Assembly (NCBI GenBank): GCA_009829735.1
Contig: CM020618.1
Coordinates: 35,068,894-35,132,893 of the forward strand
Length of the DNA: 64,000 nucleotides
Direction of reading: 5' to 3'
Source of the DNA: Pyropia yezoensis
Lineage: Eukaryota; Rhodophyta; Bangiophyceae; Bangiales; Bangiaceae
This document shows, piece after piece, positions 49,661 to 61,165 of this stretch. Positions within the stretch are counted from its first letter, which is position 1. The number at the start of each line of letters is the position of its first letter. The notes beneath the pieces were generated by a model. It searched no databases. It was given only the letters and a program-made list of their open reading frames with translations, and had not been told where the DNA came from. A program made the translations under genes and the position numbers.

Positions 49661-52344
49661 CGGGGGAAGTGCCCATCAGGTTGCTCTCGGAGTAGAGAGC
49701 ACCCCACCTGGACGCCACAGGCATCAGTTTCTAGCACATACTGGCCTTCCCGCTTGGGTATTGCCAGTGCCGGAGTCGTGGTCAGACGCTTCTTGAGCTC
49801 CTCGAAGGCAGCGGTCTGCTTTTCGTCGAACACCGGGAGTTGTGCGGGGAGCTTCGTACTGGTAAGCTTAGTCAACGGCCGGGCAATCAGGGCATAGTCC
49901 CATACGAACCGACGATGGACGTTGCACATACCCAGAAAGCTCTTGAGTTCCGTCTGGGTCTTAGGTTGCCGGGCTTGCCGGAGGGCCTTGATATTCTATT
50001 CGTTGACCCGGAGCTCCCCCGGACTCAGCACGTGCCCCAGGTGCTCCACTTCGGTCTCGAACAGGTGGCACCTCTCAGCCTTCAGGGTAACTCCAGCCTT
50101 GGATAGGAGTCCCAGGACTTCTCGAAGGTGCTCTAGGTGTTCCGCTGGAGTCATGGGGAAAACGATAAAGTCGTCCAGGTAGACGAAACATGTTCTCCAC
50201 CTTAGCCCTGACAGGATCATGTCAATGGCTCTCTGGAAGGTAGCCGGAGCATTGGTGAGACCAATCGGAGGACGCTTGCATCGGAATAGCCCCAGATGGC
50301 ACGTGAAGGTGGTCCTGTCCTTGTCCTCGTCAACCAGAGGGATTTGCCAATAACCGGCATTACAATCCAGCGTTGAGAAGAGGGTGGCATCACCAAGGAA
50401 GTCGATGCAATCGTCCATCAGGGGTATCGGGTATACATCCTTGACTGTCATCTCGTTCAAGCGCCTGTAGTCAATCCAGAAACGGAAGTCACCACCAGGT
50501 TTTGGGACGACTGCCACCGGGAAGGCCCACTCGCCATCAGACGGCGCGATAACATCCATCTTGAGCATCTTGTCAACTTGCTTCTCAAACTCGTCCCGGC
50601 GATGTGGTCCAGCCCGATACGGTTGCAGGTGCACTGGCTTGGCGTCCGGCTTGAGTTGAATCCGGTGTAGGGTGGCGTCCATCTTGCCCAGTTCTCCGGA
50701 CCACAGGTGCCGATATTCCTGGAGAAGCTTCTCCAGTGCCTCCTTTAGGTCGGGAGGGACATGTTTTTGGTTGACATTCGGCATCCTGGGTGGTGCTTGA
50801 TCGGGTTTCACGGTAACGCTGCCGGCCTGCTCTTGTCCTGGATGTACGTCTAGGGCGGATAGGTTCGATGCCAGTTCTTGTTGCAGGTTCAAGAGGTCTT
50901 CCTTGTTCATGGCACGGGCAGACCCTCGGTAAGATCCTGCTGTTCCAACTCGAGTGCCCTTGGCGAGAGTTATGGGCTTCCGGCTCACGTTGACGATTAG
51001 CACCGAGAACGGGGTGTGCCTCTTCACCTTCTTGTGATGTCCGTGGGCCAAGTATAACCGGTGTTTCGCCAGAAATTCCTTACGCCCATAGATCAGGCGT
51101 GGACCCGGAGTCCGAGTGGTTACCTGAACCTTGGTCTCCGAACGAGGAGGTAGGAGCACCGATTTGAAGAGAGTGAAGGTAAAGGGTGGGATGCGGTCCT
51201 TCTTGTTCTTGACTGCACGAACCTTGGCGTCCAGATGCTCCAACACCGGTGACACAAACCCATGGTTGAGCTGCACCTTTCCTCCTCCGGGCAGGATTCT
51301 CTTGACATGCTGCTTCTGGAAGTCCTAGCCTAGGATGAGGGGGACTGAGAGGGTCTTGACTGCTAGAAAGGGAAGAAGCATCGGTTCATTGTTGACATAG
51401 ATGGCGACAGGAAGGCGGCCAAGCGGTCGTAAGGTTTGACCCGAAGCATCTACAATCCGGGTCTTAGTAGGAGCTCTCCAGACATGTCGACGCCAGCCCG
51501 GAGACAGCAGGTCTTCAGTGATGACGCTTTGTCCGGCTCTCGTGTCAACGACCGGAGTAACAGCTTGGGGGAGGCTATCCCCCACACGCATACGAGCATT
51601 GATCTTGAGGTTTTCCTTTCGAAGGACGAGCAAGGTCCTCTTGAACGAACAGGGCGTCCAGGCGGCTACCGGTTGAACAGGTAACTGCCGTCCTTTCTCC
51701 CGGCACGCAAGGGGAGAACGGGTAAAAGTGCCCTGCCGTCGGAGAATCGGGAAGGCACTCGGGGAGAGCGCCTGCCCTACTCGTTTCCCGGGTCCGAAGA
51801 TTCCTTGGAGGTCTCGGTCTCCAGGTCAAAGTCCGTAGGAGCTTCCTTGGCCATTGCCTCCGTGATGCTCTGTAAAGTTGCCACTCGGATTGCGTGTACC
51901 TGTGCCTTGTCCATCTTGGAGGGTGCTCGCCGGTCAGCCCGGTTGACTGCCTTCGCAAACACTAGTCCTTGACGCTTGAGCTTCTCCTAGAGGTCCTTGG
52001 GAATGGTCGGGCACTGGTAGGACAGGTGGTCCTCCTTCGGGCACAGCCAACAAGACCGGAACCGCTGGCTCTTGACCTGTTCGGGGGCGACCAAGAAAGG
52101 TTGCTCATTAGAGACAAAGCCGCCCCACCTGTCTCCTGACACCACGGGTGAGGTCTCGCCAACTGCCAGCACCGGTGCAGGGCTATTACCTCCCTTATAC
52201 TTGTGGGTCCGGGACGAAGTCGCGACAACGGCTTGGGAGTTGATACCATGGGAGCTTGGAGGGCCTCGGCTTGCCGGTACTTACCCTGGGTGTAGGCCAT
52301 CAGCTGCTGGAAGGTTTGTTCTTGGTGTTCCTGGTTGTTGTTCT
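49661..52344 (-). pseudogene. E Pol and Gag, 5' portion, decayed
   Basis: Read on the minus strand from 52344: the C-terminal half of gag including a zinc knuckle (CWLCPKEDHLSYQC, about 52035-52075), then the protease region (about 51600-51300), the protease-RT linker and most of RT (QPYRAGPHRRDEFEKQ to a YLDDFIVF box near 50180). It is a diverged copy of D 37430-40110. Many breaks are present. Confidence 0.87.
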
Positions 52345-54738
52345 TGTGGCAAAAACCACTCGCACACGCGACACCCAAGTTGGGGCGGTGCGCAAGGGCT
52401 GCCTCCCGTGTTGGGGGAACCGGAAGAAGTGTAAGTCGCACACACACTGTCCCTGTTGTGGGGCAATCCCCCCTCTGACAAACAAGAGGATGGTGTGTGG
52501 GCCAACAGTTTCTTGGTCGGGACGGGGAAGCAAGGCCAAGCCCCGCTGTCCCTCCCCTTATCCCCCCAGGGTCCCCTCAGAATCTCGCCACTCTGAATCT
52601 CCCACCCCAGCACCTGCCCACCGGGCCACACGAAAATTCAAGACCATAAATGCAGAAAACCCTCAAATCCAAGTTGGATTTACTACTAAGCTAACTATCC
52701 CAAACTTAGGGAATACGGACCCAAATGCATGGGGAGGAACGGGTCAGGCTAGTGGCCTGCCGCCCCTTGCATGGCACGTGTTGCCCCCCTACCTGAGGGT
52801 CAATACTGCCGCACTCCCCTCTCCTCACTTCCGACCGACCCGGTCGGCCCTGCGAGGGGGCGTAGGAACGCACATCGCGGCGTTGGGGGCGCGACTTGCT
52901 GTCACCTCGGTACGTCGCCTGGACGTGGAGGCGGTCACGTTGACCGCACCTCTCCTCAAGTTTGCCCACTTGGCAGCTTCCTCTTATTGGTTCTCACCTC
53001 ACCACCTCGAACACATCCTCTTTACCTTACCCTGGGCCACCCCACGCTGAGGAGGCCACCCATCTACCCGCGATCCGAGCCCCACTCAACTCGAGGTGGG
53101 TCTCGTGCAACTGCAACCAGGTCGTCTCTTCCTAACTTGCGGAGAGCCATGGTGACCCCGGGGTTGGAGACTGACCCCCTGGGTGAACGTATGGAGGACA
53201 CATCCTACGATGCAGCGCCCGCCGGGACTTCCGGCGGGGGCTCCGCGATCGCTCCGGGGGATGGGACTCCCGCGTCACCCGGCTTTGGGTTGGCGGCGGG
53301 ATCTCCCCCGGAGACGGGCCGCGTTATCCCACGAGAGGTCTTGGGGCGGTGGTTTTACCCCGCTTGGCCTCTGTATGAGGAGGGGTTGACTGTTCTACGC
53401 TGTGGCCGACTTGGCACAGCGATAAGTCGTGTATGGGACCGCCTACGGGAGACGTTCCCCCGTAGGGTGGGGTTTCCTCCCGACTTCAGGACGGACCAGT
53501 TTGCCCTCCTGGATGAGGACGAGGTCGACGACGTGCAGCGGGCCAAGGCCATGGTGGACCGCGGGGGTACTATCCCGGGCACCGGCGACGTGCCGACCTT
53601 CACTTGGGACGCGGTGGCAACTCGCCCTACGTACCTTCGCGACGTCGATCCGCACACTCATCACTTTGATGTGCGGATGGAGAAGGACTTCCGGCGAGGT
53701 CCCTACTTGGTGACCTCGGCTCAACTCGAGTTTCCGCAGCAGTCCCCTGCTAGCAAGGAGCAGTACTACCCTGAGAAGCCTGAGTGGTGGCCTCAAGTTG
53801 AGGTCCCCTACGGGTTTCCGGCTTTACTTCCACGGTTGCTCGATCACTTCGGCTCCACCATGTTGGCGGCTAGCCCGGACCACGTGGTGTTCGCCATGTT
53901 GGCAACCTAGTGGCTCCTCGAGGTCATGTTGACCTGGGTATCTTGTGTTCAGCGGCGGGGGATGCTCTTGCATCTCGCCCCCCGGCTTATCCAAGGCTTG
54001 GAACAGCTCACCCCTCAGCTAGTTGCTGAGGGGTGCTCATCAGGACAGCTCATTCTACTTGAGGAGATGCTGCGTCTCCATCAGCTGATCGAGTGGGAGA
54101 GCATCGAGCACAAGTTGCGCCGCTCCTCCCGCGGGCCCAAGGACGATGGCGCACTTCGCCAGTTCATCTGGGTCGGTCGTGAACTTCACGACGGCAGTGT
54201 GGCACTCCAAGAGGGATTGGGCATCGGGGACTACCTGTATGCCCCTGGGGTGGATCACCACACTGCGCCTCCCCCGGACAAGGCAATCGTGATGGCCGTG
54301 CCCTTTCACGATGACTACATGACTCAACCCACTGCGGGGGCCCCGAGTAAGCGTCGCAGTTACTCTCGGGCTCCCCCAACTCGGCGAGCCCCTCCGCTTC
54401 CTCCTGTCCCTTTCCAGCCGCACAAAGACATCCCGATAAGCGTTGCCGTTGAGTCGTCCACTCCGGTGTCCCCCAACTTGGGGGCCACCCACCTCAAGGT
54501 GTATCTCAAGTTGGTATTGCCGGCGACGCCCTTGACCTCTGAGATGATGATCACCACGTTGGTGCGCACCATGTCTTGGTTGGCCGCGTCGGCTGCAACC
54601 CTTCAAGTATCCGAGACTCATCAAGTTGAGGAGCGCGCTCGTACTGTGGTGGCGACTGCGAGTTGCGAGTTGGTATCGGGGTTCATGACGACCGAGCTGG
54701 CTCGTATTGGGTCGATTGTGGCCCAGCCGGCCCCACTT
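52345..54738 (-). mobile_element. Family A element F, 3' part only
   Basis: On the minus strand its 3' end is in the window: LTR (52345-52813, 469 bp, ends TGTGGCA and TGCCGCA), polypurine tract (from 52814) and the antisense ORF (from 53149 on the + strand). It entered the gag region of E after GTTCT (52340-52344). The rest of F is missing because its right side stops at the start of the duplicated block, with about eight filler bases (54739-54746). Divergence from A2 is clearly higher than between the A2 LTRs. About two breaks are seen. Confidence 0.88.
53149..54738 (+). pseudogene. Antisense ORF of F (family A type), partial
   Basis: It starts M(V)TPGLETDPLGERMEDTSY, matching the internal start of the A2 antisense protein. 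The central block is nearly the same (YYPEKPEWWPQVEVPYGF), while many third codon positions differ, a pattern of protein-level constraint. The basic C-terminal tail is cut off at the duplication border. About one break is present. Confidence 0.75.
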
Positions 54739-54797
54739 TACACCACAAGTACCCTGCCGTTGGAGGTTCGGGAAGACACTTGGGGAGAGCGCCTGCC

Positions 54798-56558
54798 CTA
54801 CTCGTTTCCCGGGTCCGAGGAGTCCTTAGAGGTTTCGGTCTCCAGGTCGAAGTCCGTAGGAGCTTCCTTGGCCAGAGCCTCCGTGATGCTCTGTAAGGCT
54901 GCCACTCGGATTGCGTGTACCTGTGCCTTGTCCATCTTGGAGGGTGCTCGCCGGTCAGCCCAGTTGACCGCCTTTGCAAACACCAGTCCTTGACGCTTGA
55001 GTTTCTCCAGGAGATCCTTGGGAATGGTCGGGCACTGGTAGGACAGGTGGTCCTCCTTCTGGCACAGCCAGCCAGACCGGAACCGCTGGTTCTTGACCTG
55101 CTTGGGGGAGACCAGAGAAGGTTGCTCCTTAGAAACGAAGCCGCCCCACTTGTCCCCTGACCCCATGGGTGAAGCCTCGCCAACTGCGAGTACCGGTACA
55201 GGGCTATCACCTCCCTTATACTTGTCGGGTCCGGGAGGGACTCGCGACAACGGCTTGGGAGTTGATACCATGGCAGCTTGGAGGGCCTTGGCTTGCCGGT
55301 ACTTGCCCTGGGTGTAGGCCAGCAACTGCTGGAAGGCATGTTCTTGATGTTCCTGGTTGTAGTTCTCCGCATCCACTTGAAGATATTCAGGAAGCCCTTC
55401 CGAGAAGATCATCTTGAGCCTGTCCTCAGCGTAAACGTTGCCACAAGCCTCGCTCATCTCCCGGACACGACGGGTGAATGCCTCTGGAGTCTCTTGTCTC
55501 TCCATGGTTGCCCGGTTCAGCCTGCCGACTGCTTTATGCAGGGAGTCCGCGTCAGCGTAATTGGACAGGAGCCAGTTGACCGCCTCCGGATAACTCGCAA
55601 CGGTACGCCCGACAATGTGTCCGGCAGAATCTGGTAGAACCTGTGCAAACCGCTGTTCCGCTTCTCCGGTCATGAAGTTAACCAGGAGGTAGAGAGCCTT
55701 GCCCTCGGACACATCGTTGTCATTGCATGCCTTGACAAACCGGCGCAGGAAGGCAAAGATAAGCGCCGGTCTCTTCCCGGAAAACTTAGGATGTCCCCCA
55801 AAGCTCGGCTGCATTCGCCGGTTCAGGGATGCCATCTTCTTGGCCATCTTCCGGTTGTAACCTTGGTCTTGGTTCTCCAGCCGGTAGTTACCTCAATACG
55901 TGACCTTGTTCAGGGTGGCATCTCCCACTTGGTGGGCAGGGAAGTCAAACTCGACGAGCCTGCGCCGGGTGGGACCGGGAGATGCATCCCAGTCATATCC
56001 CTCCTCAGAGCTGGACAAACTGGTCTCGCTGGTGCTAGAGCGACGGTGACGACGCCGACGCCTCTGGCTGCTCCGGTTACCGGTCTTGGAGCTCCCCGCC
56101 CTACAGGATGCAAGGGAAGGAAAAGCTTGGCCGGTCCCAGGAGTCGAGGTCTCAGGGAGACCCGTAGAATCAGTCACAGCGGTGCCTCTGGCACTGCTAG
56201 TGCCCACAGGAAGAGGTGTATACACCCAGCTGCCATGTATGGGTCCAGGAGTAAACACACCAGGGGCTATCCCTGGAGGTTGAGGAGTAGAACCGACAGG
56301 AGGGAGACGTCTGCTGCGAGCGGACTCAAACGCCGTTGACCCCGGGGTGGCTCCCATAGGAGGAACAGCCGGAGGAACGGGAGCAGGTGTTGCTTGGCCG
56401 CCTGTAGACTCCAGTCCGGTACCGGATGTCACACCCAGGTCTGCTTCACCCGTAGGGAGCACGCCGGGTTGGGCACCGTCCCCCGCGGTGACCAGGGATG
56501 CGTCAAGGGACGCGGGGTCTACCCCTTCGGGCACCGTCGTGCTAGGGAGGGTAGCCAT
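54798..56558 (-). CDS. gag: D Gag region, duplicated copy
   Basis: Essentially identical to 39552-41312, with the same single break. No pol of this D copy is present, because the duplication starts just downstream of gag. Confidence 0.85.
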
Positions 56559-56750
56559 GTTGGTCTCTTGACAGCCACAGTCCAGTTACCTGCGTGTCCA
56601 AAGATCGCAAGACCACAAGAGAGGGGTTGGAGAGCCAGGAATGGGATTCCCGTGAACGGGTGCAAATAATTCCCAACCCACAGAAAAAGACAGAACAAGA
56701 ACAACCCAACCGCTGCTCCCAAATGTCTCTTCTAAAACACTCCGAGTAAA

Positions 56751-56768
56751 TCCCCTGCTGCTCCACCA
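56751..56768 (-). other. Primer binding site, duplicated D copy
   Basis: Same 18 bases as 41505-41522. Confidence 0.85.
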
Positions 56769-56772
56769 AATA

Positions 56773-57574
56773 TGTGGTATAAAACTTGATCCTCCTAGAC
56801 ACGTGTCAATATCCCTCGGGGGAATGGGACAGGTAACACAGAAAGGGGAACTACGAGAATGGTATGCCTGTTGCCTCACGTGCCTGCTCGCAGAGCAAAC
56901 AGATACGCACGGTAGTGTACACGGGGAAGAGGAAAGCAAACGCGCAGTTGTTTTTTTCCTGAGGGCGCGGGCCAAGGGCGCCTCGCTGTCCCTCTTACAG
57001 TGCGACCCCTCACTTGCCCTGGGGTAGACCAAGGAGGTGGCCCCCCTTCCAGTGTCCGACAGTTGTCCTGAGATGCTCAGATTTCAGCGATCTGGACGGT
57101 ATGAGCCAATCAGCGCCCGTCAATCGCCCGAATATGAGCCGCCCGGCCGCGCCACTTCACGCGTACCCCCCCCTCAGTTGTGCCGATCGGCACAACTGCG
57201 GGGCAGCCAAGTGAGGGGTCGCACTGTAACGTGCATCTGGGGGAGCCTCGGCACGTTGGCCAGGTAGCCCCCCCATACCCCCGAGTGGCTCCGACCCGAG
57301 TCTAACCTCGTCAGGTCGGGGGCCACTATCACTACTAATTCTATTCCCACTCACTAATCTCACACTCAATTTCTCTCAAATCAAGTCCCTCACAAGTATG
57401 CAAAAACCCATCAGAAATCCCTCTCTCGCGTGTGGATAGCGTAGTCCACCGCATCCCAGTGCCGGGCACGGGCCACGGCCGCCAACCATCACCACACGGC
57501 GGGCGTGTTCTGGCACCTGGTGCCCTCTGGTTGTAGTCCCGGGTCGGGGCCAAGTCGGGGCCAGGGATGCTACA
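56773..57574 (-). repeat. D LTR, duplicated copy
   Basis: Copy of 41527-42328, with the MITE at 56998-57226 and the GCGGT junction to C immediately after it. Confidence 0.93.
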
Positions 57575-57646
57575 GCGGTCGCCGAGACCGCCGAGCGACA
57601 GCAGCCCGATGACGGGAAGCCTTACCCATCGGCGGCTCCGGCGGAC

Positions 57647-60600
57647 ATGCCGCCAAAGGACCAAGAAGCACTGAAGGCCCTGGCCGAGGCTGACCTCGAC
57701 CACCTTTCCCCTTCGGTAGCCGAAGGGGTACGTCGGATGCTAAGAAAGCATGGCGTCATGTGGACAGGCGGGGCCTTGGGTACCATTGGGGCAACCCAAC
57801 ATCGTATAGACCTGGTACCAGGCGCACGACCCGCCCGCTCACAACCGCACCGAGCGGGACCTATGCAACGAGAGATCGTTGATGGAGAAGTGAAGACGAT
57901 GAGTGAAGCTAAGGTGATCCGACCTTCGATGTCGGAATGGGGTGCCCCAGTCGTTATCGTACCGAAGAAGGATCAAACCCCTCTGTTTTGCATCGATTAT
58001 CGACGCCTCAATTTGGTTACCAAGAAAGACTCATACCCTTTACCAAGGATGGATGAATGCATCGACTCCCTGGGGGAAGCTACGGTCTTTACCACCATCG
58101 ACTGCAATGCCGGATACTGGCAGATCCCAGTGGCGGACGAGGATATCCCCAAGACGGCGTTCGTCTGTCACAGTGGAGTGTACGAGTTCCTAAGGATGCC
58201 CTTCGGATTGTCCAACGCCCCCGCTACATTGCAGTGGGCTATCGACATTATACTGTCGGGGGTGAAGTGGCTTAACTGCCTAGTGTACCTCGATGACGTC
58301 ATCGTCTTCTCGCGTAACATGGATGCCCATGTGCAACATGTTGACGAGGTACTCACCCTCTTGAGGGACGCCGGGGTAACCCTGCGTCTGAAGAAGTGCG
58401 CCTTCTTCCAACAGACGGTCGAGTATCTGGGCCACCAGATAACCCCTGGTAAACTAGGGGTACTCGAAGCCAATACCCGGGCACTCCGGGATGCCCGGTT
58501 CCCTAACACCCAGACGCAGCTCAAGAGCTTCCTGGGAATGTGCAACGTATACCGACGGTTCGTCAAGGACTTCGCTCGGATAGCTAAACCGTTAACGGTT
58601 CTTACGAGCAGTACCTTACCCAAGGTACTCCAACCCCCTTCACCTAGCGAAGAGGAGGCATTCGAGTCGCTGAAGCGAGCCCTACTAGCCCCACCCGTCC
58701 TTGCGTTACCGCATAGACGGGGTACCTTCGTCATCGATGTCGATGCGTGCGATACACAAGTGGGATGCACCCTATTACAGGGAGAGACGTTGATCGGTTC
58801 CGATAACGTTATCCCGGACCTACGTCCGGTAGGGTACTTCAGCCGGACACTCAACCCGGCTGAGCGTAACTACAGAGCCACCGAGCGTGAGTGCCTTGGG
58901 GTTATATGGGCAGTGCAACTGCTCCGTCCATACCTGGACGGCTCCAGGTTCATCGTGAGGTCCGACCACGAACCCCTACGATGGCTCCTCAACCTTGGTG
59001 ACAAGGATTCCGATAGCCATGGGAGGCTAGCCCGATGGAGGCTGAAGATGGCCGAGCACGACTACCGCACGGTGTATAAGGCTGGGTCAACCCACCACCT
59101 CGGAGACGCGTTGTCTCGACTCGACACCCCGAGCGGGGATACCCGCTCGGTGGACGAAGACATCCCGGTGGTACCGGTCTGCATGGTGGGTAACGCCGTC
59201 CAAGGTATGGTTGACCATACCATGGCGCACCGAGCATGCCCACTGACTCTCGCGGACTTTCGCGAGGCACAAGCCAATGACGATTACTGTAGACGTCATC
59301 GCGCTAACCTCCTGGCCGGCACGGCCGGCATCTTCTCCGAGAATGAAGACGGACTCATATACCGGCGGGCACCCGCCGATGGACGACATCAAGCCGTGGT
59401 CCCCGTGTCCTTACGGCAAGCCGTCATGGAACGAGAACACGAGAACCCTACAGCCGGACACCCGGGGGGTTCACGTATGTTCGCAGCAATGCGAAGGTTC
59501 TTCTACTGGCCAGCAATGGCCGTCGACGTGGTCGACCACGTAAGGGGATGCCACCCCTGTGCACGTAACCGCATGAGTCTACATAGGCGGGCGTCTGCCA
59601 TGAAGCTATTCCCACCCGATGGGCCCAACGAGCAAGTCGCTATCGACATACTCGGGCCACTTCCGGTAGCGGAAGAAGGGAACAGGTACAGCCTGGTCAT
59701 GTCGGACCGCTTCACTAAGCTGTCACGAGCGGCAGCCATCCCGAATGATACGGCATACACGATTATGAACGCAGTGGTTGACCACTGGGTCAGTGCATAC
59801 GGAGTCATGAAGCAACTCCTCTCCGACAACGGAGCAAACCTGACGTCAGCATTCTGCACTAGGGTCCTGGGCATGTTCGGGATCGAACCACGTCGGGCAT
59901 CCGACTACCACCCGCAGACCAACGAGCAGGTGGAGCGGTTCAACCGCACCATCGTCAAGATGCTACAGTGCTACGTGGCCGAGCACACGAACACTTGGGA
60001 CAGGCTCCTGTCCGTACTCACCCTGGCATACAATGCCAGGCCACATCGGAGCACGAACATAGCCCCTCTAGAGTGGGTCATGCCACTAGGCGTCGGTAAC
60101 CTGACGCTGCCGCCAGGCAGGTGCACTCGGTATGATACACCGAAAGGCCGACCGGCCGAACGTATACACCTAGCTTGGTTGGCCAAGCTATCGTGGATGA
60201 TACCGAAACTCAAGGGCGCCCTTGACCGTACACAACTTCGATACAAGAAGAACTTCGACGCCCGGCTACGGGTGCGCAACGCTACCCTGATGACAGGTGA
60301 CTGGGTCTACATCAGACACCAGAAGTTCCGGGAGAACAAGCGTATGCAACCGGTCAAGGGACCGTACCAGATTCTCCACAGAGATGACCACTCTGTTATC
60401 TTACACTCCGATACGGAGATCCAACGCATCAGTGTGAATGATGTCACACCAGCGCCGAAGCCAGAACATCCTCAGCCGGTACCGGCTGGGTTGCTACATG
60501 AAGCGCTTACCACCCACCGGTCGGATGACCCGGTGGGACCGGATGGAATCCCATACCAGGTGGAGAGCATCGTCGGACATACCGACCCAGATGTACCAGA

Positions 60601-60715
60601 ACCCTGGTACGTCACGGTAATGTGGGTCGGTTACGACTCACCCACCTGGGAACAGGCGGCGAATATACCCCGCCACCTACTCATGCCTTACATGAGGCGA
60701 CGCCGCCTCCTGTAA
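57647..60715 (+). CDS. pol: C Pol (RT to chromodomain), duplicated copy, open throughout
   Basis: One uninterrupted frame of 1022 codons from MPPKDQEALK to the chromodomain-like tail, with the same domain order as 42334-45469: RT with VYLDDVIVF, RNase H, HHCC and DDE integrase, chromodomain. The protease part is not with it, as D sits on its left. This stretch looks whole. Confidence 0.9.
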   Translation: MPPKDQEALKALAEADLDHLSPSVAEGVRRMLRKHGVMWTGGALGTIGATQHRIDLVPGARPARSQPHRAGPMQREIVDGEVKTMSEAKVIRPSMSEWGAPVVIVPKKDQTPLFCIDYRRLNLVTKKDSYPLPRMDECIDSLGEATVFTTIDCNAGYWQIPVADEDIPKTAFVCHSGVYEFLRMPFGLSNAPATLQWAIDIILSGVKWLNCLVYLDDVIVFSRNMDAHVQHVDEVLTLLRDAGVTLRLKKCAFFQQTVEYLGHQITPGKLGVLEANTRALRDARFPNTQTQLKSFLGMCNVYRRFVKDFARIAKPLTVLTSSTLPKVLQPPSPSEEEAFESLKRALLAPPVLALPHRRGTFVIDVDACDTQVGCTLLQGETLIGSDNVIPDLRPVGYFSRTLNPAERNYRATERECLGVIWAVQLLRPYLDGSRFIVRSDHEPLRWLLNLGDKDSDSHGRLARWRLKMAEHDYRTVYKAGSTHHLGDALSRLDTPSGDTRSVDEDIPVVPVCMVGNAVQGMVDHTMAHRACPLTLADFREAQANDDYCRRHRANLLAGTAGIFSENEDGLIYRRAPADGRHQAVVPVSLRQAVMEREHENPTAGHPGGSRMFAAMRRFFYWPAMAVDVVDHVRGCHPCARNRMSLHRRASAMKLFPPDGPNEQVAIDILGPLPVAEEGNRYSLVMSDRFTKLSRAAAIPNDTAYTIMNAVVDHWVSAYGVMKQLLSDNGANLTSAFCTRVLGMFGIEPRRASDYHPQTNEQVERFNRTIVKMLQCYVAEHTNTWDRLLSVLTLAYNARPHRSTNIAPLEWVMPLGVGNLTLPPGRCTRYDTPKGRPAERIHLAWLAKLSWMIPKLKGALDRTQLRYKKNFDARLRVRNATLMTGDWVYIRHQKFRENKRMQPVKGPYQILHRDDHSVILHSDTEIQRISVNDVTPAPKPEHPQPVPAGLLHEALTTHRSDDPVGPDGIPYQVESIVGHTDPDVPEPWYVTVMWVGYDSPTWEQAANIPRHLLMPYMRRRRLL

Positions 60716-61165
60716 CAACCCAACCGAATCCGACTTCGGATGTAGGGGGGTGGGGCTTAGTCCTACTAAGTAGGGTGCGACATGGTTACGGCAGACTTAC
60801 GTTTCTATGTCAAATCATACTTAGGTTTCTAAGTCCAGCCAAGCTAAGGTAACTAAGTAAAACCTGAACCTTAATAAGTTAACTTAAAGGTAAAGGCTAA
60901 CTTAGATAATATCGAAGTAACGAGGGGGCTTACAAGGGAGGATGACCTTCCCAAGCCAATACACAAAGTGACGGAGGATGACCTCCCCAAGCATGAACCA
61001 ACCGGAAGAAGTTGGACGGGAGGCAAGGCACCACTGAGCCAGACGGGGTATTCCCCAGGGCAACAAACATAGGCAAGCAATGCCCCCGAAGGGGATGAGT
61101 TTATACTCACTAATACCCGGCCACCATCAGGGTCACCGGGTCCCTCACTCTCACTCCCACAACCA

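Larger units (their letters stand above)
23815..52344 (-). mobile_element. Old family D Ty3/Gypsy element (E), split by nested insertions
   Basis: In minus-strand order E reads gag and protease (52344 down to about 50800), RT (about 50750 to 49661), more RT/RNase H (49191-49146, then 28416 downward), integrase and chromodomain (to 26485), an antisense ORF (24225-26338 on the + strand) and a partial 3' LTR (23815-24044). It is interrupted by element C (28417-49145), by a solo family A LTR (49192-49660) and, at its 5' side, by element F. Its sequence is clearly more diverged from D than D's own two LTRs are from each other, so E is the oldest insertion here. It is heavily broken, with roughly eight to ten breaks, and its 5' LTR is not in the window. 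Confidence 0.88.
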
